A stretch of 64,000 bases of DNA from Sialis fuliginosa (taxonomy: Eukaryota; Arthropoda; Insecta; Megaloptera; Sialidae), in the NCBI GenBank assembly GCA_961205875.1, contig OY540816.1, forward strand, positions 23,012,701-23,076,700, given 5' to 3'. The position numbers were made by a program, and so were the translations under genes. Below are positions 1 to 11,300 of this stretch, in pieces; position 1 is the first letter of the stretch; the number at the start of each line of letters is the position of its first letter. The notes below the pieces were generated by a model, which was not told where the DNA came from, searched no databases, and saw only the letters and a list, made by a program, of their open reading frames with translations.

Positions 1-400
1 ATATAGATTTTGACACGCTGATTTCAAATCCGTCAACTAAAATCAATTCCGACCACGCGTTCAAAAGTTACGGCCTTTTTTCTCCAAAAATTTGAAAAAA
101 CTAAAACTTTGAGAGGCTATATCTCGAGAACGGTTTGAGATACAGACCTGCGGTTTGAAACAAACAACTTTTCACATCATTTTCAATACAATAAACATAC
201 TTTTAACGAAATCAAAAATTCGAAATTTTTTAGTGAAATTTCCTGCAGTGAACTTCAACTCGTCATACAAATATCGACTAAAATACAAGAAAATAAGACG
301 TAGAGGTATTATAGTTTTAAAATTGAGCGTGTAAATTAATATTAAATGCTATTTTTGAGAAAATAAGACGTAGAATCATTTAGTCACAATGTTTTTTTAA
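1..400 (+). repeat. Family P palindromic repeat, right arm only (cut by window edge)
   Basis: Matches the right arm of the complete palindromes at 14087-14872 and 41895-42628, starting at the 'TATAGATTTTGACACGCTG' point near the inner end of the arm. A 16-base string (GAAAATAAGACGTAGA) occurs at about 289-304 and again at 358-373, bracketing roughly 55 extra bases; the copy at 42.6 kb shares those extra bases, the copy at 14.1 kb lacks them. The left arm, if present, lies before base 1. Confidence 0.8.
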
Positions 401-499
401 CTCCTGATGTTTGTAATATATCAAAATTTCCTAATTTTCATATTTAATTAATATCGGCAGTATCTGATAATCAAAAACAAAAAGATATAGAACATCAGT

Positions 500-792
500 C
501 GACCCGGGGTTAATTCCTCAACAAGACAAGATAGCAAACATTTAAATAACAAAAGAACAAGAAAATTAAGCTCGCGGTTGTCTAAGAAAAACATTCGCTT
601 TAAATTCAAAGCACATGAAATGATTTCGTGGACTCTGAATTGTACTCGTGGGGACTATAAATCTTTGCTTTCTCTTCTATTCATTAAGACACTGGTGCAC
701 TGTTTAGCAGCCAGCCAGAAGTAAAGCTATTAAACAAAATATTAAGCCAACGAAACCACTCACAACTCTGATTTTTATTCTCTTGTCGACAT
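500..792 (+). other. Unassigned sequence with a TATA-like box
   Basis: No gene or known repeat recognised. It contains a TATAAAT string at about 656 with a mixed-composition stretch downstream, followed at 793 by a tandem repeat. This could be a solo long terminal repeat or a chance TATA, but I see no paired ends or target duplication. Confidence 0.25.
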
Positions 793-1144
793 TTTACGAG
801 ATGTTCTAACATTTCTCATTTCTTTTCAACGAGATTACTTATTTACTTGAAACGGCTCTTGCACAAATTCTATTATTTCTGGTGTTCTGGCTTCTTGGTC
901 ACAGTATTGTCTCAGTGTCTTCTAGTAACTGTACTAGAATATATCGAGACGAAACTTCTACCAAGAAGTTTACGAGATGTTCTAACATTTCTCATTTCTT
1001 TTCAACGAGATTACTTATTTACTTGAAACGGCTCTTGCACAAATTCTATTATTTCTGGTGTTCTGGCTTCTTGATCAAAGTACTGTCTCAGTGTCTTCTA
1101 GTAACTGTACGAGACGGAACTTCTACCAAGAAGCCAGAGCACCA
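793..1144 (+). repeat. Tandem duplication, period 176 bp
   Basis: Two near-identical units start with TTTACGAGATGTTCTAAC at 793 and 969. Each has GTTCTGGCTTCTTGGT in the middle and an approximate reverse complement (ACCAAGAAGCCAGAGCACC) near the end of the second unit, so the pair can fold back. The 'AGAAGCCA..AGCACC' ending resembles the ends of family H units, suggesting kinship. Not coding. Confidence 0.85.
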
Positions 1145-2212
1145 TTAATACAAATAATAAATTAGCGTTGAGGCTGACTTCGTCAAAAAAAAAATGGGAA
1201 ATTTATATCAATTTTGTAGAGCCCCTACGGGCCATAATAAATCTTTTTTGATCAAATTTAATTAATGACTTTTGTATATCAGATTTTTCTCTGTGATTTG
1301 CTTTTTTTTGTTTCACTGTACGGCCATTTTTGACCAAGTTATTTGCATTAGAAACAAAAACCACATTTTGAAACTTTCATAAAAAAAATACTAAATAAAA
1401 ATCGAAGGATCTACTTATAAACATTATTTTGTACTAGAAATCGATAAAACTTATTAATACTAAACCCTGTATCAAATTTCATAACTGTAGTACAATGGGT
1501 TCTCAAGATATTAAATAAAAACTAATTTTGGGTAAAATTTTTAGAGGGCTATAGCTCCCTCACGAAGAATTTCCTAACAGTTAAAGTGTTCAAGACTGGT
1601 GCCATTACCTTATTTAAAAATTAAATTTTCTTAGCTTACAAAGTATTTTAACTGCAACTTATAATTTATAATTAAATTCTCTATAAAAACTTGTAGAGAG
1701 AAACATCTGAATGTTTAATATTATACATAACAAACGAAACTATTTACAGCTGTTTCTAAAACTTGTAAACACTTTTATGTTTATATACATATTATACAGT
1801 ATGTATGTGTGCGTGCGTGTGTGTGTATACATCTTTCTACTAAACATATGTGTCACTAGAACCTATTTCACTATACCGTTGTATACATTTCCACCAAGTT
1901 TTCACATAAAATCTGGACTTTGGCATGTTCTTGTACAAGTTTGGGTAAGGATTTCAACATTAGTTCCAAACGACAGGAAATACAGTGGTGTATATATACA
2001 TATACACAGTAATACACTCATACATTCTCTACAGCATGGAGCTAAACTAACTTACCCACTTTATATTGTTTAATTATATTTCAAAGAAAGGGATAAATAT
2101 ACTATATATATACATATGTATTATGTGTTAGAATGTATACACTTTACTATACATACATGCATTATATTTTATTACGAAAACAAAAGACTATCTTGCATTA
2201 TATTAAATAAAA

Positions 2213-2820
2213 AAAACATCTGCCAAGTAAATACACAGTGCTTTCTTGTGCTAAATTCACTAAAGGTAGTTAATTCTTCAACAATTTAAATAAAAACCGA
2301 TAGTGTTCAGATAAATTGCCTGGAATTGGTTAACCATTTAATTTTTATACAATTTTACTAAAAAATATTAGTTCGAAATTTTTCTTAAAACGCACCTGAA
2401 TATTTTTTCATATATTTTTAATTTTTTGGAAATTTTATTAGTTTAGAAAAACAAAACACGAATTTTTAAAATAAATTGAGATAAATCTTTGTAAGGGAAT
2501 ATTTTACAACAAACCATATTATAAGAAATTTAATGCTCTACAAAAAATATTCTATAAAATTTTCACGTAACATGTGTCATTCTTGAGATATCTTGAAAAA
2601 ATAAATATTTTTAGGTGTCACCCCTCTCCCTTACATACGATTTTGATGATTTTGAAATGGGACCGTCCTCAAGCCAGACCCAACCATCCGACCAAGTTTC
2701 AATAATATCGGTTCAGTGGTTCATGAGTTATGCGTGTGACAAGGATTCAGGGGACAGACGGACGGACAGACAGAACGAAAAGTGTTTGTCTTGACGCAAA
2801 ACGAAAAGATAAATTTAAAC
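2213..2820 (+). repeat. Family R interspersed repeat
   Basis: Begins AACATCTGCCAAGTAAAT and ends beyond a GACAGACGGACGGACAGAC stretch followed by ACGAAAAGTGTTTGTCTTGA. It is clearly homologous to 58349-58955 and to parts of 44751-45015, 48370-48880 and 52005-52375. No open frame spans it. The type is uncertain; such GACAGAC-bearing sequences often form the 3' parts of non-LTR retrotransposons or SINEs, but no coding part is present to confirm this. Confidence 0.75.
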
Positions 2821-2890
2821 TATATCCCTGCCAAATTTCACCAAGATCGGTTAAGCGGTTTAGCCGTGAAAAGGTAACCAACATAATATA
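2821..2890 (+). repeat. Family S short repeat fragment
   Basis: Contains CTGCCAAATTTCACCAAGAT, GGTTAAGCGGTTTAGCCGTG and AAAAGGTAAC, the same wording as the copies at 16900, 25955 and 26905. It is fused directly to the family R copy on its left, replacing that family's usual end, so the junction is a recombination or insertion point. Confidence 0.7.
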
Positions 2891-3834
2891 TTGTAATATA
2901 AGTATGGATTTAAAATTGGCAAGTGAGTTTTGCAACATTCTGTATCCGAATTTCTATGTCACTTAACTGAAGTACACATGTTGTTTTTCGACATGTCGGT
3001 CGACTCGTCTAATTATTTGTAGGCCGATGGAACTTAATTATTTATTTAGGTTTCTGAGCGAGTTTCTGTTCGTTACATGCATTAAATATTTATATATGGA
3101 ATAACTTTATTAGTGAATATGTTTTTTACTTGGATTTTGTTGTATTTGAGAAAGTACTACACGTGCCTTGATGAAAAAACAAGACTGAAAAGAAAACTAC
3201 TCTAAATTAGTCGACAGAATTATATATGCAGAACAGGTTAGCAAACCTTTTTTATCTAGTGATTTTTTGTTTGTATGTTCTGTTGGTAGTATTGTCGTAA
3301 ATGTATATGTATATAATGAAAGGAAAGTTGATTCTAGGCTTCTGGGTGCAAAGTGAACATATCTAATGATGGGTTAGGTTAGAGTCATTCCAGTAAGAGT
3401 TATGACAGTGCCGCCATTTTTAGCTAAACTTGCGATTTATTCAAAAAATTAATTACTGTATTATTTTTAATTTTTACAACCACAAAGAATTAATATAAAG
3501 TACATATATTTAATGATAATAACAAAAAATCGATTCGGGCTGTCAGAACTCCAAATATTAGTATCTCTAAATGGAGATTCACTTTTTCTTAACACATAAA
3601 AACACAAGTTAACTCCAGACCGGTCAACAATGTGTTAATAAGTGTTTTATGTAAATAATATTTCAAAACAGGGGACCCACTTTAGCGCCGGATTTTTTTT
3701 TTTAATCAACGTTTTGGCATATATTACAGTAGGTATTTTCAAGTCTGACGATCATAAAAAAATCATGAACCTTATATAATAAAATAATTTATTTCATATT
3801 ATATATTTTAATTGTTGCTATTCTGTTTTTCCAG

Positions 3835-3968
3835 CTCTTCCTGAAGAAGGACCCCGGATATCCGGTGGAAGGCCTAGATACCAGATCGGGGACACAGTGC
3901 GGGTCAATTGTACCTCGGGAAGGTCGAAACCAGCCGCTCATTTAAGTTGGTTCATTAATGGAGAACCG
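3835..3968 (+). CDS. beat: Beaten path-like protein, exon with first half of Ig domain 2
   Basis: Internal exon of a Beat-family cell-surface or secreted immunoglobulin protein; in Drosophila this family includes ligands for Side receptors in motor axon guidance (family knowledge). Two bases complete a codon (probably Ala), then 44 codons follow. Residues 1-20 read LPEEGPRISGGRPRYQIGDT. The B-strand cysteine is residue 25, inside an N-C-T glycosylation sequon, and the C-strand tryptophan is residue 38 in LSWFINGEP. The 'GGRPRYQIGD' and 'NCTSGRSKPAA' blocks are typical Beat wording. Acceptor TTTTTCCAG at 3834 and donor CCG|GTAAAT at 3969 are good; the end phase is 0. GC content is visibly higher than in the flanks. 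Which Beat paralogue this is cannot be settled here. Confidence 0.92.
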
Positions 3969-4068
3969 GTAAATAAAATTTGACTCTTATATTTATATCA
4001 AAAATTACCCCATTACCATTTTTCTCGAAAATTTTGAAAAAATAAAATTTCCAAATTCTTGTTTCCAG
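3969..4068 (+). other. Short beat intron (100 bp, phase 0)
   Basis: GT at 3969 and AG at 4067-4068 with a pyrimidine-rich end (TTCTTGTTTCCAG). AT-rich and closed to translation, in contrast with the two exons. Confidence 0.9.
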
Positions 4069-4342
4069 GCGGATAAAAGTTTCCTGCGAGGCCCTAATAT
4101 AATAATCACTGGCCGCGAAGGTCTCGAGACTTCAATCTTGGGCCTGGAGTTCGCGGTCCGCCAGAAGCACTTCAAGCGCGGTGACATGAAGCTCAAGTGT
4201 CTAGCGACGATAGCTACAGTGTACTGGCGTAGCAACGAGGAAAGCGTGGAGGGGGAGCGGCCCCAGAGGCCCCCAGCTAGGGAGATAGTGCAGGGCCCGC
4301 CACCACCTCCACCGGCTAATTCGAGGGCTGATAGAGTACAAG
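4069..4342 (+). CDS. beat: Beaten path-like protein, exon with second half of Ig domain 2 and Pro-rich linker
   Basis: In-frame continuation of the previous exon: 91 codons plus one base. Residues 1-20 are ADKSFLRGPNIIITGREGLE; residues 37-56 contain the F-strand cysteine at 44 (MKLKCLATIATVYW), completing the Ig disulfide with the cysteine of the preceding exon. Then comes SNEESVEGERPQRPP, usual after the second Ig domain in Beat proteins, and a linker with six prolines (77-82) leading to the C terminus. Acceptor TTTCCAG at 4068; donor CAAG|GTAATA at 4343, phase 1. If the donor were not used, the frame would add only GNRLIL before a stop at 4360-4362, so a short read-through isoform is conceivable but unsupported. 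Confidence 0.93.
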
Positions 4343-4434
4343 GTAATAGATTAATATTATAATAAAAAATTTTGTCACATGCGAGTAAACTCTCGCGTGT
4401 TAGTGTCGCGTACCGTTTAAATAAATGGTATTTA

Positions 4435-4528
4435 GATCTTGGCTTCTGGGTGTAAGCCGCGTCGGTTTGGTCGTGTTATCGGCCAACGTTTCGTCACACA
4501 TTTCAGGGCTCTTCTAAAAGTGCACTTT
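4435..4528 (-). repeat. Family H unit, one arm with truncated core
   Basis: Carries CTTGGCTTCTGGGTGTAAGC then GGTCGTGTTATCGGCCAACG and TTTCGTCACACA, the family H wording read on the opposite strand to the array at 24.5 kb. Part of the core between TTTCGTC and the CTTCAG box is missing compared with 9141-9302. It joins directly to a family P fragment on its right. Confidence 0.85.
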
Positions 4529-4745
4529 TAAAAAATTGTCGATTTTCGACCAAAATTTTTTTGTCGAATTTTTAAGTATTACTTATACATGCCATCAGAT
4601 AGATGTTGATACGATTATTCCAAATTCGTTGACTAAAATCAAATCCGACCTCCCGTTCTAAAGTTACGGTCATTTTTCTCCAATATTTTGAAAATACTAA
4701 AACTTTGAGAGGCCATATCTCGAGAACGGTTTGAGATACAGACCT
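4529..4745 (+). repeat. Family P fragment (spacer plus part of one arm)
   Basis: Starts with the palindrome's central spacer (TTGTCGATTTTCGACC) and continues into the arm (ACTTTGAGAGGC, ATATCTCGAGAACGGTTTGA), stopping at CAGACCTG. It is more diverged than the copies at 14.1 and 42 kb, so probably older. Confidence 0.75.
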
Positions 4746-4905
4746 GTATAATTTATATTTTTCGGGGTACAAAATAGCCTATGTCCTAGCTATCTTTCTG
4801 CCAAATTTTATCAAAATCGGTGCAGCGGTTTTGCCGTTAAAAAAATTAAAATACAGACAGATAGACATGCACACTTTTGCATTTATAATATTGGTAAGGA
4901 TAATT
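4746..4905 (+). repeat. Family S repeat
   Basis: Reads 'cggggtacaaaatagcctat', 'ttttatcaaaatcggtgcag' and 'cggttttgccgtt', followed by ACAGACAGATAGACATG and an ATTTATAATATTGGTAAG end. The order (tracking text, ACAGAC run, then ATAATATT) is the same as in 26905-27065. The pattern resembles arthropod SINE or LINE 3' ends. Confidence 0.7.
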
Positions 4906-5437
4906 ATTACAAATATAAGCTTTCTTGGTGACACGATTCAGTAATTAGAATGCTGTAACAGACAGACAGACAGACCAGTGTTGATTGAATTTCTCAATTT
5001 CAGAAAAAAAAATTTTCGTTTGATCAGATTTAAAACTATTTAATTATTATTTAAAAATAGTTTTTGATAGAATTAAATCGATTATGAAAATTGTTTTTCC
5101 TTTCACCAATGATCGTACACCGTGACGTAATAGCTAGCACCTATTAAAATACACCGTGTGATATAGATTATTGAGATCAAGATATTATGCGGGGTCTCAC
5201 AAAAGTGAGGTTAGAATTTTAAAAGGGCAAAAATAATCGACCTCTACTACCAATACGTACGTGATGCTTTTATTAAATTTCTACGAAAAGCCACATGTTC
5301 CCATGCTAAACGCCCCCTTTATGAAAACCATATCTAATTTAATATAAAAAATAATATCAAAAGCATGCGAAAGCAATATTTATACAGCGCAAAAGGTAAA
5401 GAAATATAATGTAATCGTGATATTTCTCAATGTACTG

Positions 5438-5985
5438 GGTGAGAAAAAATATTTAGAAACGGCTCATGTTTCACAACATAGAACTCGGAAACTATAAATC
5501 ACACAGACCTCAGATCTATCTTAAAATGTTCCTTATACAACGTTGTATTACTTGTTAAAATTTCAAATTGGTTTAGTATTAATTTTATTAGTTAGATTTA
5601 TTTAAGTAAAGTAGGTACATAAAAATTAAATTAAGAAAAACGTCTCATGTTTAGGTACATAGAACTTGGGAACTATAAATCACACAGCGTTCAGATCTAT
5701 TTTAAAATGTCCGTTATATAATCTAGTTTAAGGTGTTAAAATCTCAATTTGTTTCAACATTTACTTTATTAGTTACGGCCCTTTAAATACAGTATATAAA
5801 AATGACCTATATTTAAACTAAGAAAAACGTCCCATGTTCAGCGACATAGAACTCTGTAACTATAAATCGCACCAACTTCATATCTATCTTAAAATGTCCG
5901 TTATATAATCTAGTTTAATGTGTTAAAATTTCAATTTGTTTCAACATTTATTTTATTTCTTACGGCCATTTTAATTTTCGATTCT
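5438..5985 (+). repeat. Family C tandem array, about 3 units of 180-187 bp
   Basis: Three diverged units are marked by CATAGAACT at 5478, 5658 and 5845, each followed by an AACTATAAATC block and AAAATGTCCGTTATA or a variant. The same sequence occurs as fold-back pairs at 19205-19545 and 19939-20238 and singly at 48240. Not coding. Confidence 0.8.
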
Positions 5986-7005
5986 GGTAACTTAATTATT
6001 CCAAACTAAAAAAAAAGTCGATTTTTTCCATTGTGTTATATATTTTACGCTCTTCGGTGTACAGTTTTTTCCCCCACCCTATATATTGTGTATATATGGG
6101 CTTATTCACGCGGCTTAAATGATTTAAGGTGTTTGGTGCGGTGTTTGAAAGTTAATCGAGTGTGACTGAATGTTTTAAATGCGATTTAAACGAAGGTTAC
6201 GTTCCTGAGAAGATCAATGTATTTTGAATTTCGCGTAAATTGAGACTGTTGTAATTTCATCTGTAAAAAATTGATTAAACTTGATACCAAACATTTTATT
6301 AAATTTTATTCATACTCATTAAAAACTGCAGACTTTCTTATTTTCAACGCTATTTTTTTTTTAAATAACAGCATTCGCTTGAAAATGACAGTTGATTCTA
6401 TAATTTAATTTTTTTTTATCTTTTATCAGTTAGCCAGAAATATTAAAAAATATATATATTTAGAAACACGTATAAGAAAGTCCTATGGCATTTTTAAAAT
6501 AAAAAAAATTGATACAGAATAATGTTTCTGAGAAAAAATATTTTTATTGAATGAAAATTATTTACGAATTTTGCAACGGAATCAAAAAAGTTTTTGAATT
6601 CCATCAAAAATAAATTCGAATCATTTGTTACTACTTATTTGCAAATTGCGAAACTTAAATATTAGCTCTGAAAAGTTTTATACAAATTGCAAATTTTGAT
6701 TCGATGCGGGATTGTCCCGCGTATGAAAAGTTTTTAAATGTTTGATTTGGATACACTGTTTTATTTAAATAAAGGATAACGATCGATTTTATCGAGAGAA
6801 AAAGGGACTAACTTTATACGCATACACTTTGTTGATTTTCGACTTTTTTTTTTTTACTCAACTGTGAAAATTTTATTTCAAACTTTTTGGTAACTTTTGA
6901 TTAGATCAATGAGGGCCTTTAACTAATACGTACCAAATATTTATCTATTTCTTTTATATAATTAGACATACGTTTACACTGTACATTTGTATAAGAAAGT
7001 CCCAT

Positions 7006-7437
7006 AAAAAATATGTCAAAGATCTTTGACAAAGATTTGATCATATTTCTTTGATAAAATACGAGATTTTGTATTATTACACTACATAAAATATTTGATA
7101 ATATTTTCTCAATATTATCTAGGGATATTTTCTTCTTTTTTGGTGCCTTTTGAATATCATTGCGTGGATATTCGTCAATTGACGCGATCGAGGTTTGAAT
7201 TTACAACCGTGTATTGTGGTTTTTATAATCAATAAGAAGATTATCATATAATACTGGATTTTGTTGATATTCATATATTAATAATTATATAACTGTAACT
7301 GTCAGTGATAACTTGGTAGTCGCCATTTTGTTTTTGACGTCAAAATACTTTGATCAAATATAAGAGACTGTCATTAACTATGATCATATAAATATTATAA
7401 AAGTTGACTTATTACACTGTCATATTTCTTTGATCAA
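7006..7437 (+). mobile_element. Harbinger-like MITE, truncated copy
   Basis: Nearly identical to the interior of the complete element at 47247-47731 (starts ATATGTCAAAGATCTTTGAC, ends TATTTCTTTGATCAA) but both terminal inverted repeats are missing. The left edge abuts a recurrent motif, GTATAAGAAAGTCC. Confidence 0.85.
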
Positions 7438-7755
7438 TGGCAACTTTTTTACATAAATTGTGCTTCATACACTGAAAAAAAATGAATGGACACAACTTTT
7501 AAACTTATGAAAAAAATTTAATTAAATGCGGTCATGTACAAGAAGTTTGACTGTATATTTAAATAATTATTAATTTAATAACCCTAGTCATAGTGACTCC
7601 AACCAATTACAATTTGAAACAAAATCAATACATTGTAAAATAATAATTTGCAATACCACACACAATTTAGAGGTAAATTTCGTAACTCCTGGGCTTACGG
7701 TATCTATGTTTTAAAGGTGTTTGTAGTGCCGAGAATTCGAATAATGTATAAACAA

Positions 7756-7788
7756 CCCCCCCCCCCCACACACACACACACACACACT
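7756..7788. repeat. C-run followed by (CA)n microsatellite
   Basis: About 12 C then about 11 CA dinucleotides. Confidence 0.95.
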
Positions 7789-8185
7789 CGCAAATAGATT
7801 ATTGTTTATGAAAAGCGTCGCTAAACGGCAGCATTGGTCGGTCGAAGTGTGCTATGATTTTGATATTTAAATGCCAAGGAAAGTGGGGCATATCTTCTTA
7901 TATTTGTTTATTAATAGCAATAAATATCAGACACCTGAAATAATAAAACGTATTTATTACGCAGTTTATTATAAAGTAGAATTTTTATTGAAATTGATGA
8001 CTAAAAATGCCGAAAGGTAGTTTCGAACCTTATTTCGTAGAAATAAGAGTTGATATTTAAGTTAGGTGGATTTTATATTAAAGGGTAGTTTTGTCGCTTT
8101 AATTTGATATGTAATATGTTAACTTTTTTTACAGTAGAACTTCTTTAAAAAAATATCTCTGAAATTTTCTATAACATATTTCTAC

Positions 8186-8740
8186 TTTTTTTTCGTCTGT
8201 CTGTCTGTTTGTCGGCTCATAACTTGAGAACCATTGGTTCGATTTTCATGCAGTTTTCTTTGATATGTAGGTACGTTAACTGGTCAAATTTAGTCAAAAT
8301 TTGATTCAAATCGGTACATTAGTTCTCTAGTTTTAAGATTTTTTTTTTAAATTTATCTTCGATTATTTCAAAAACTTCTGGACCGATTTTGATTAATCTT
8401 TCAATGAATATTATCTTTCTCTGCAGTTTTATCAAGAAAAATTAGTTTGAAATTTCAAAACTAATCTAATCTAATCTAAAAACTGGCTACTTGACACCCG
8501 TCTGTGCATCTGTCTGTCGCCACTGTAAATCAAAAACGATAAAAGATAATAGGGTGACATTTTAAAACAATATTTTATATTTTTTAAGAAGGTTACTTCA
8601 ATTTTTGTATTATTATAAAAAAGAACGGGTCATTTGAAATAAGCTGAATTATTTTCGACACCCGTCCTATTGTCTGTGTGTCTGTCTGTCGACGCTGTAA
8701 CTCACAAACGATAGAACATAGAAATGTGAAATTTTACAAC
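8186..8740. repeat. Degenerate repeats with GTCTGTCTGTC boxes
   Basis: Three GTCTGTC-rich boxes, near 8196, 8505 and 8670, each followed by wording such as 'CACTGTAAATCAAAAACGAT' or 'CGCTGTAACTCACAAACGAT'. This suggests two or three old tandem copies. A related box with 'AACTGTAACTAAACAACGAT' lies at about 40900-40940. Class unknown; the text resembles SINE or LINE tails. Confidence 0.5.
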
Positions 8741-9140
8741 AAAATTTAATAATTTTAAAGAACGCCACTAAACCGGAAACGGATATTTATAAAAGTGGAT
8801 ATTAAACGTATTTAGCTGCATGAAACATTTATCTGAATGTTCTAATTACTCAGTAATTGTCAGATAAACGGATAATTGTACAACACATCCGGATCATCCT
8901 TATTTAAGCATATAAATTATTACACATAGTATTTCGTTGTCAATTAATTATAATGTAATTGTTACCGTGATCATTATAAATTGATTAGTTAAACCTATTG
9001 ATGCTGACAATAGGGGAGATGGGTAATTTCTAGTGTCTGACCGAACAATCACCTCCAGCCAAAATTGCACTAATGTTAATAACTAAAAATATACGAAAAA
9101 ATTAACTACATATTAAAAAAAAATTCTAATTATTTTGAAT

Positions 9141-9302
9141 CTTGGCTTCTGGGTGTAAGCCGCGTCGGTTTGGTCGTGTTATCGGCCAACGTTTCGTCAC
9201 ACATTGCATTGGACATCTTCAGGGCTCTTTTGGCCGATAACACGACCAAACCGATGCGGCTTACACCCAGAAGCCAAGAGCACCGCGGAAGCCTCAAGAC
9301 TT
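9141..9302 (-). repeat. Family H unit, palindromic
   Basis: Arms of about 47 bp (9141-9187 and 9232-9278; CTTGGCTTCTGGGTGTAAGC and its reverse complement) enclose a 44-bp centre. On the minus strand the centre carries CCTGAAGATGTCC and GTGTGACGAAAC. It is followed by AGCACCGCGGAAGCCTCAAG, the family's right flank. The arms differ at only about one position. Confidence 0.9.
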
Positions 9303-9373
9303 CTAATTACTTTTTTTAAATTAATTATCTAGATATTTTATCGGTGTTTATTAAAATTGTTTGATAATTAATT

Positions 9374-10014
9374 CAGGAACTGGCCCCAGTCTTGGACATT
9401 TGTTTTTGATCTGTGAGACCTACAAAGATCTAGAAATATCTCTGAAGATCGTTGTTTCTAATTCATGAGTTATAAACGTTTGAATCTCTATCACGATCTA
9501 CAACGATCTTTAGGGATTTTTGTAGATCGTTGTAGATCTTTGCAGATTTCAAAAAAAAAAAAATTTGTCTCAAAATACTGATTTGGTCACTTCAAATCTA
9601 AATTTTTTTCCCGGCTATATTTACAAACTTTGGTAATCAAGGATTTTTATAGATCGTTGTAGATCTTTGCAGGTTTCCAAAAAAAAAATGATTTTGTCTC
9701 AAAATACTGATTTGGTCACTTCAAATCTAAATTTTTTTCCCGGCTATATTTACAAACTTTGGTAATCAAGGATTTTTATAGATCGTTGTAGATCTTTGCA
9801 GGTTTCCAAAAAAAAATGATTTTGTCTCAAAATACTGATTTGATCACTTTTTTTCCCAGGTATATTAACGAACTTTGGTAATTAAATTGATTTAATAAAG
9901 AGGTACTTGTTTTATTAGTAACATGAGTTCATAAGACTTATAAAAAAGAAGTCCATCACACCAAAAAAACAGTTTACCTTGCTCTCAAAGCGGCCAAAAC
10001 TGGTGCCAGTAACT
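9374..10014 (+). mobile_element. Family A copy with a replaced, tandemly repeated core
   Basis: Left end reads AACTGGCCCCAGTCTTGGAC and the right end AACTGGTGCCAGTAACT followed by TA. Only the last 150 bp or so (from TTTGGTAATTAAATTGATTT) match the normal family A right half. The middle is foreign to other copies and contains the 127-129 bp tandem array described separately. Confidence 0.75.
9519..9865 (+). repeat. Tandem array, period 127-129 bp, about 2.7 units
   Basis: Units begin at GATCGTTGTAGATCTTTGCA (9525, 9652, 9781). The preceding stretch, GATCTACAACGATC near 9492, is the reverse complement of the unit start, so it can form a hairpin with any unit. Each unit also contains a family A phrase (TATATTTACAAACTTTGGTA), showing that the array grew inside the element. 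Confidence 0.9.
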
Positions 10015-10314
10015 TAGCATATTTATCATTAGCAAAATAATTAATTATGAAACATGAACCTGGTAGATTTATTGATTGCTGAATTCCGATTTCACGGTAG
10101 AATGGGCACAGACCACTTATTGGATAATAATTTTCGGATAACTGATTAGCTGTATAATCATGTTTTAGTTATTTTCATGAATCGGTGGTCAGAGTATGCC
10201 TTCTAGCCACTGGGGTTATCAAAAATATATTTATTAACCCTTTCAACAACGATAGTTTGAACTCAATGTAATAAACATGGGTTCTACTGTCTTTAATATT
10301 AACTTTATATTAAG

Positions 10315-10375
10315 TGAGGTACTGGACCAGTCCTGGATACTACCCCAGTGTTGGACACGTGTTTAATTTAAAAAT
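10315..10375 (+). mobile_element. Family A left-end fragment
   Basis: Starts GAGGTACTGGACCAGTCCTG, then ACCCCAGTGTTGGACACG and GTTTAATTT; the rest is missing. Confidence 0.7.
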
Positions 10376-10409
10376 AAAACGGCCAAATACGTAACGTAAC
10401 AAAATATAT

Positions 10410-10552
10410 CCTATAACCTGACCAAAGAACATATTTATGAATAAATTAAAAAACACGTAAATCGGATAAGTGGTTCTCGAGTTATAAACGCACGGACAGA
10501 CAGACAGACAGAGAGACGTTCAGCTTTATATATATATATATATATATATATT
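10410..10552 (+). repeat. GACAGAC repeat fragment ending in (TA)n
   Basis: Contains CACGTAAATCGGATAAGTGG, TTCTCGAGTTATAAACGCAC and GGACAGACAGACAGACAGAG, then a (TA)n run at 10527-10551. The same text is at 28035-28165 and 40040-40130, and on the minus strand in the tandem pair at 51647-51978. Confidence 0.7.
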
Positions 10553-10944
10553 ACGGAAGTTCTGTCAAAACTTATATTTTCTTCTTTTAAATATTAGGAG
10601 TAAAACAATAACGATTCTGTAAAAAAAAAGAAAAACAAGAACTTAATTTCCTGTCTGAACTTTTCGAAAAAAACACTAAATATTAATTATTCAGCATACC
10701 CCTGGAAAAGTTTTGAGCTAAACACTTTCTTTCACATACCCTGGATAACTTTATTTAAAAAAAAAAAAAGATTTCCTTAAGTCTAGTTCAGAAACATTTT
10801 ATTTGATTTTCTCTAAAACCTATACCTGCCTCTTTATAGAGCTCTGTGTGACAAAGTAGGAAAACATTATTCGTTTCCTTTTTCCAACAACTCTTTTTAA
10901 ATTATCCGGCAGTAATATGAACTGCTGCATTCTAGCAGTGCCTC

Positions 10945-11300
10945 TCAAACATTTACAAATACATACTAATATTATCAATACAAAAATGTGTCTGTTTCTC
11001 TTTGTTTCTCTTCTTTTCACGGCTAAACCGATTTTGATGAAATTTGGCAAGGAGATAGCTTGCATTCTGAGGAAGAACATAGGCTACTTTGTATTTCGAA
11101 AAAAAATTATAATTATAAGAGAATGTCGTCAGGGTTGGGGCCATCTTTTTAAATGCGAAAATGTGTATGTCTCTCTCTGTTTGTAACCTTTTCACGGCTA
11201 AACTGCTAAAACGATTTTGATGAAATTTAGCAAGGAGATAGCTTGCATCCTGAGGAAGCACGTATACTACTTTTTATCCCGAAAAAATAATTAATTATAG
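10945..11300 (-). repeat. Family S, two adjacent copies
   Basis: Two units read 'TTCACGGCTAAAC', 'CGATTTTGATGAAATTT' and 'AAGGAGATAGCTTGCAT', the first near 11016-11110 and the second near 11190-11290, both on the minus strand relative to 26905-27065. Short reading frames here arise from the repeat and are not genes. Confidence 0.8.

Larger units (their letters stand above)
1..3834 (+). other. Upstream intron (or 5' flank) of the beat-like gene
   Basis: Noncoding sequence ending in a pyrimidine-rich tract and CCAG acceptor just before the first visible beat exon. The exon starts in phase (two bases complete a codon), so an upstream exon must exist outside the window and this stretch is most likely intron. 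It holds repeats listed separately (1-400, 793-1144, 2213-2890). In 1145-2212 and 2891-3834 I see only AT-rich sequence with a small TG/TA-rich patch near 1800-1840 and no coding signal. Confidence 0.7.

Noticed and set aside
500-790. TATA box and downstream text as a possible solo LTR; likewise 49040-49190
   Set aside because: No matching second copy, no convincing paired ends and no target duplication; I do not call it an LTR element.
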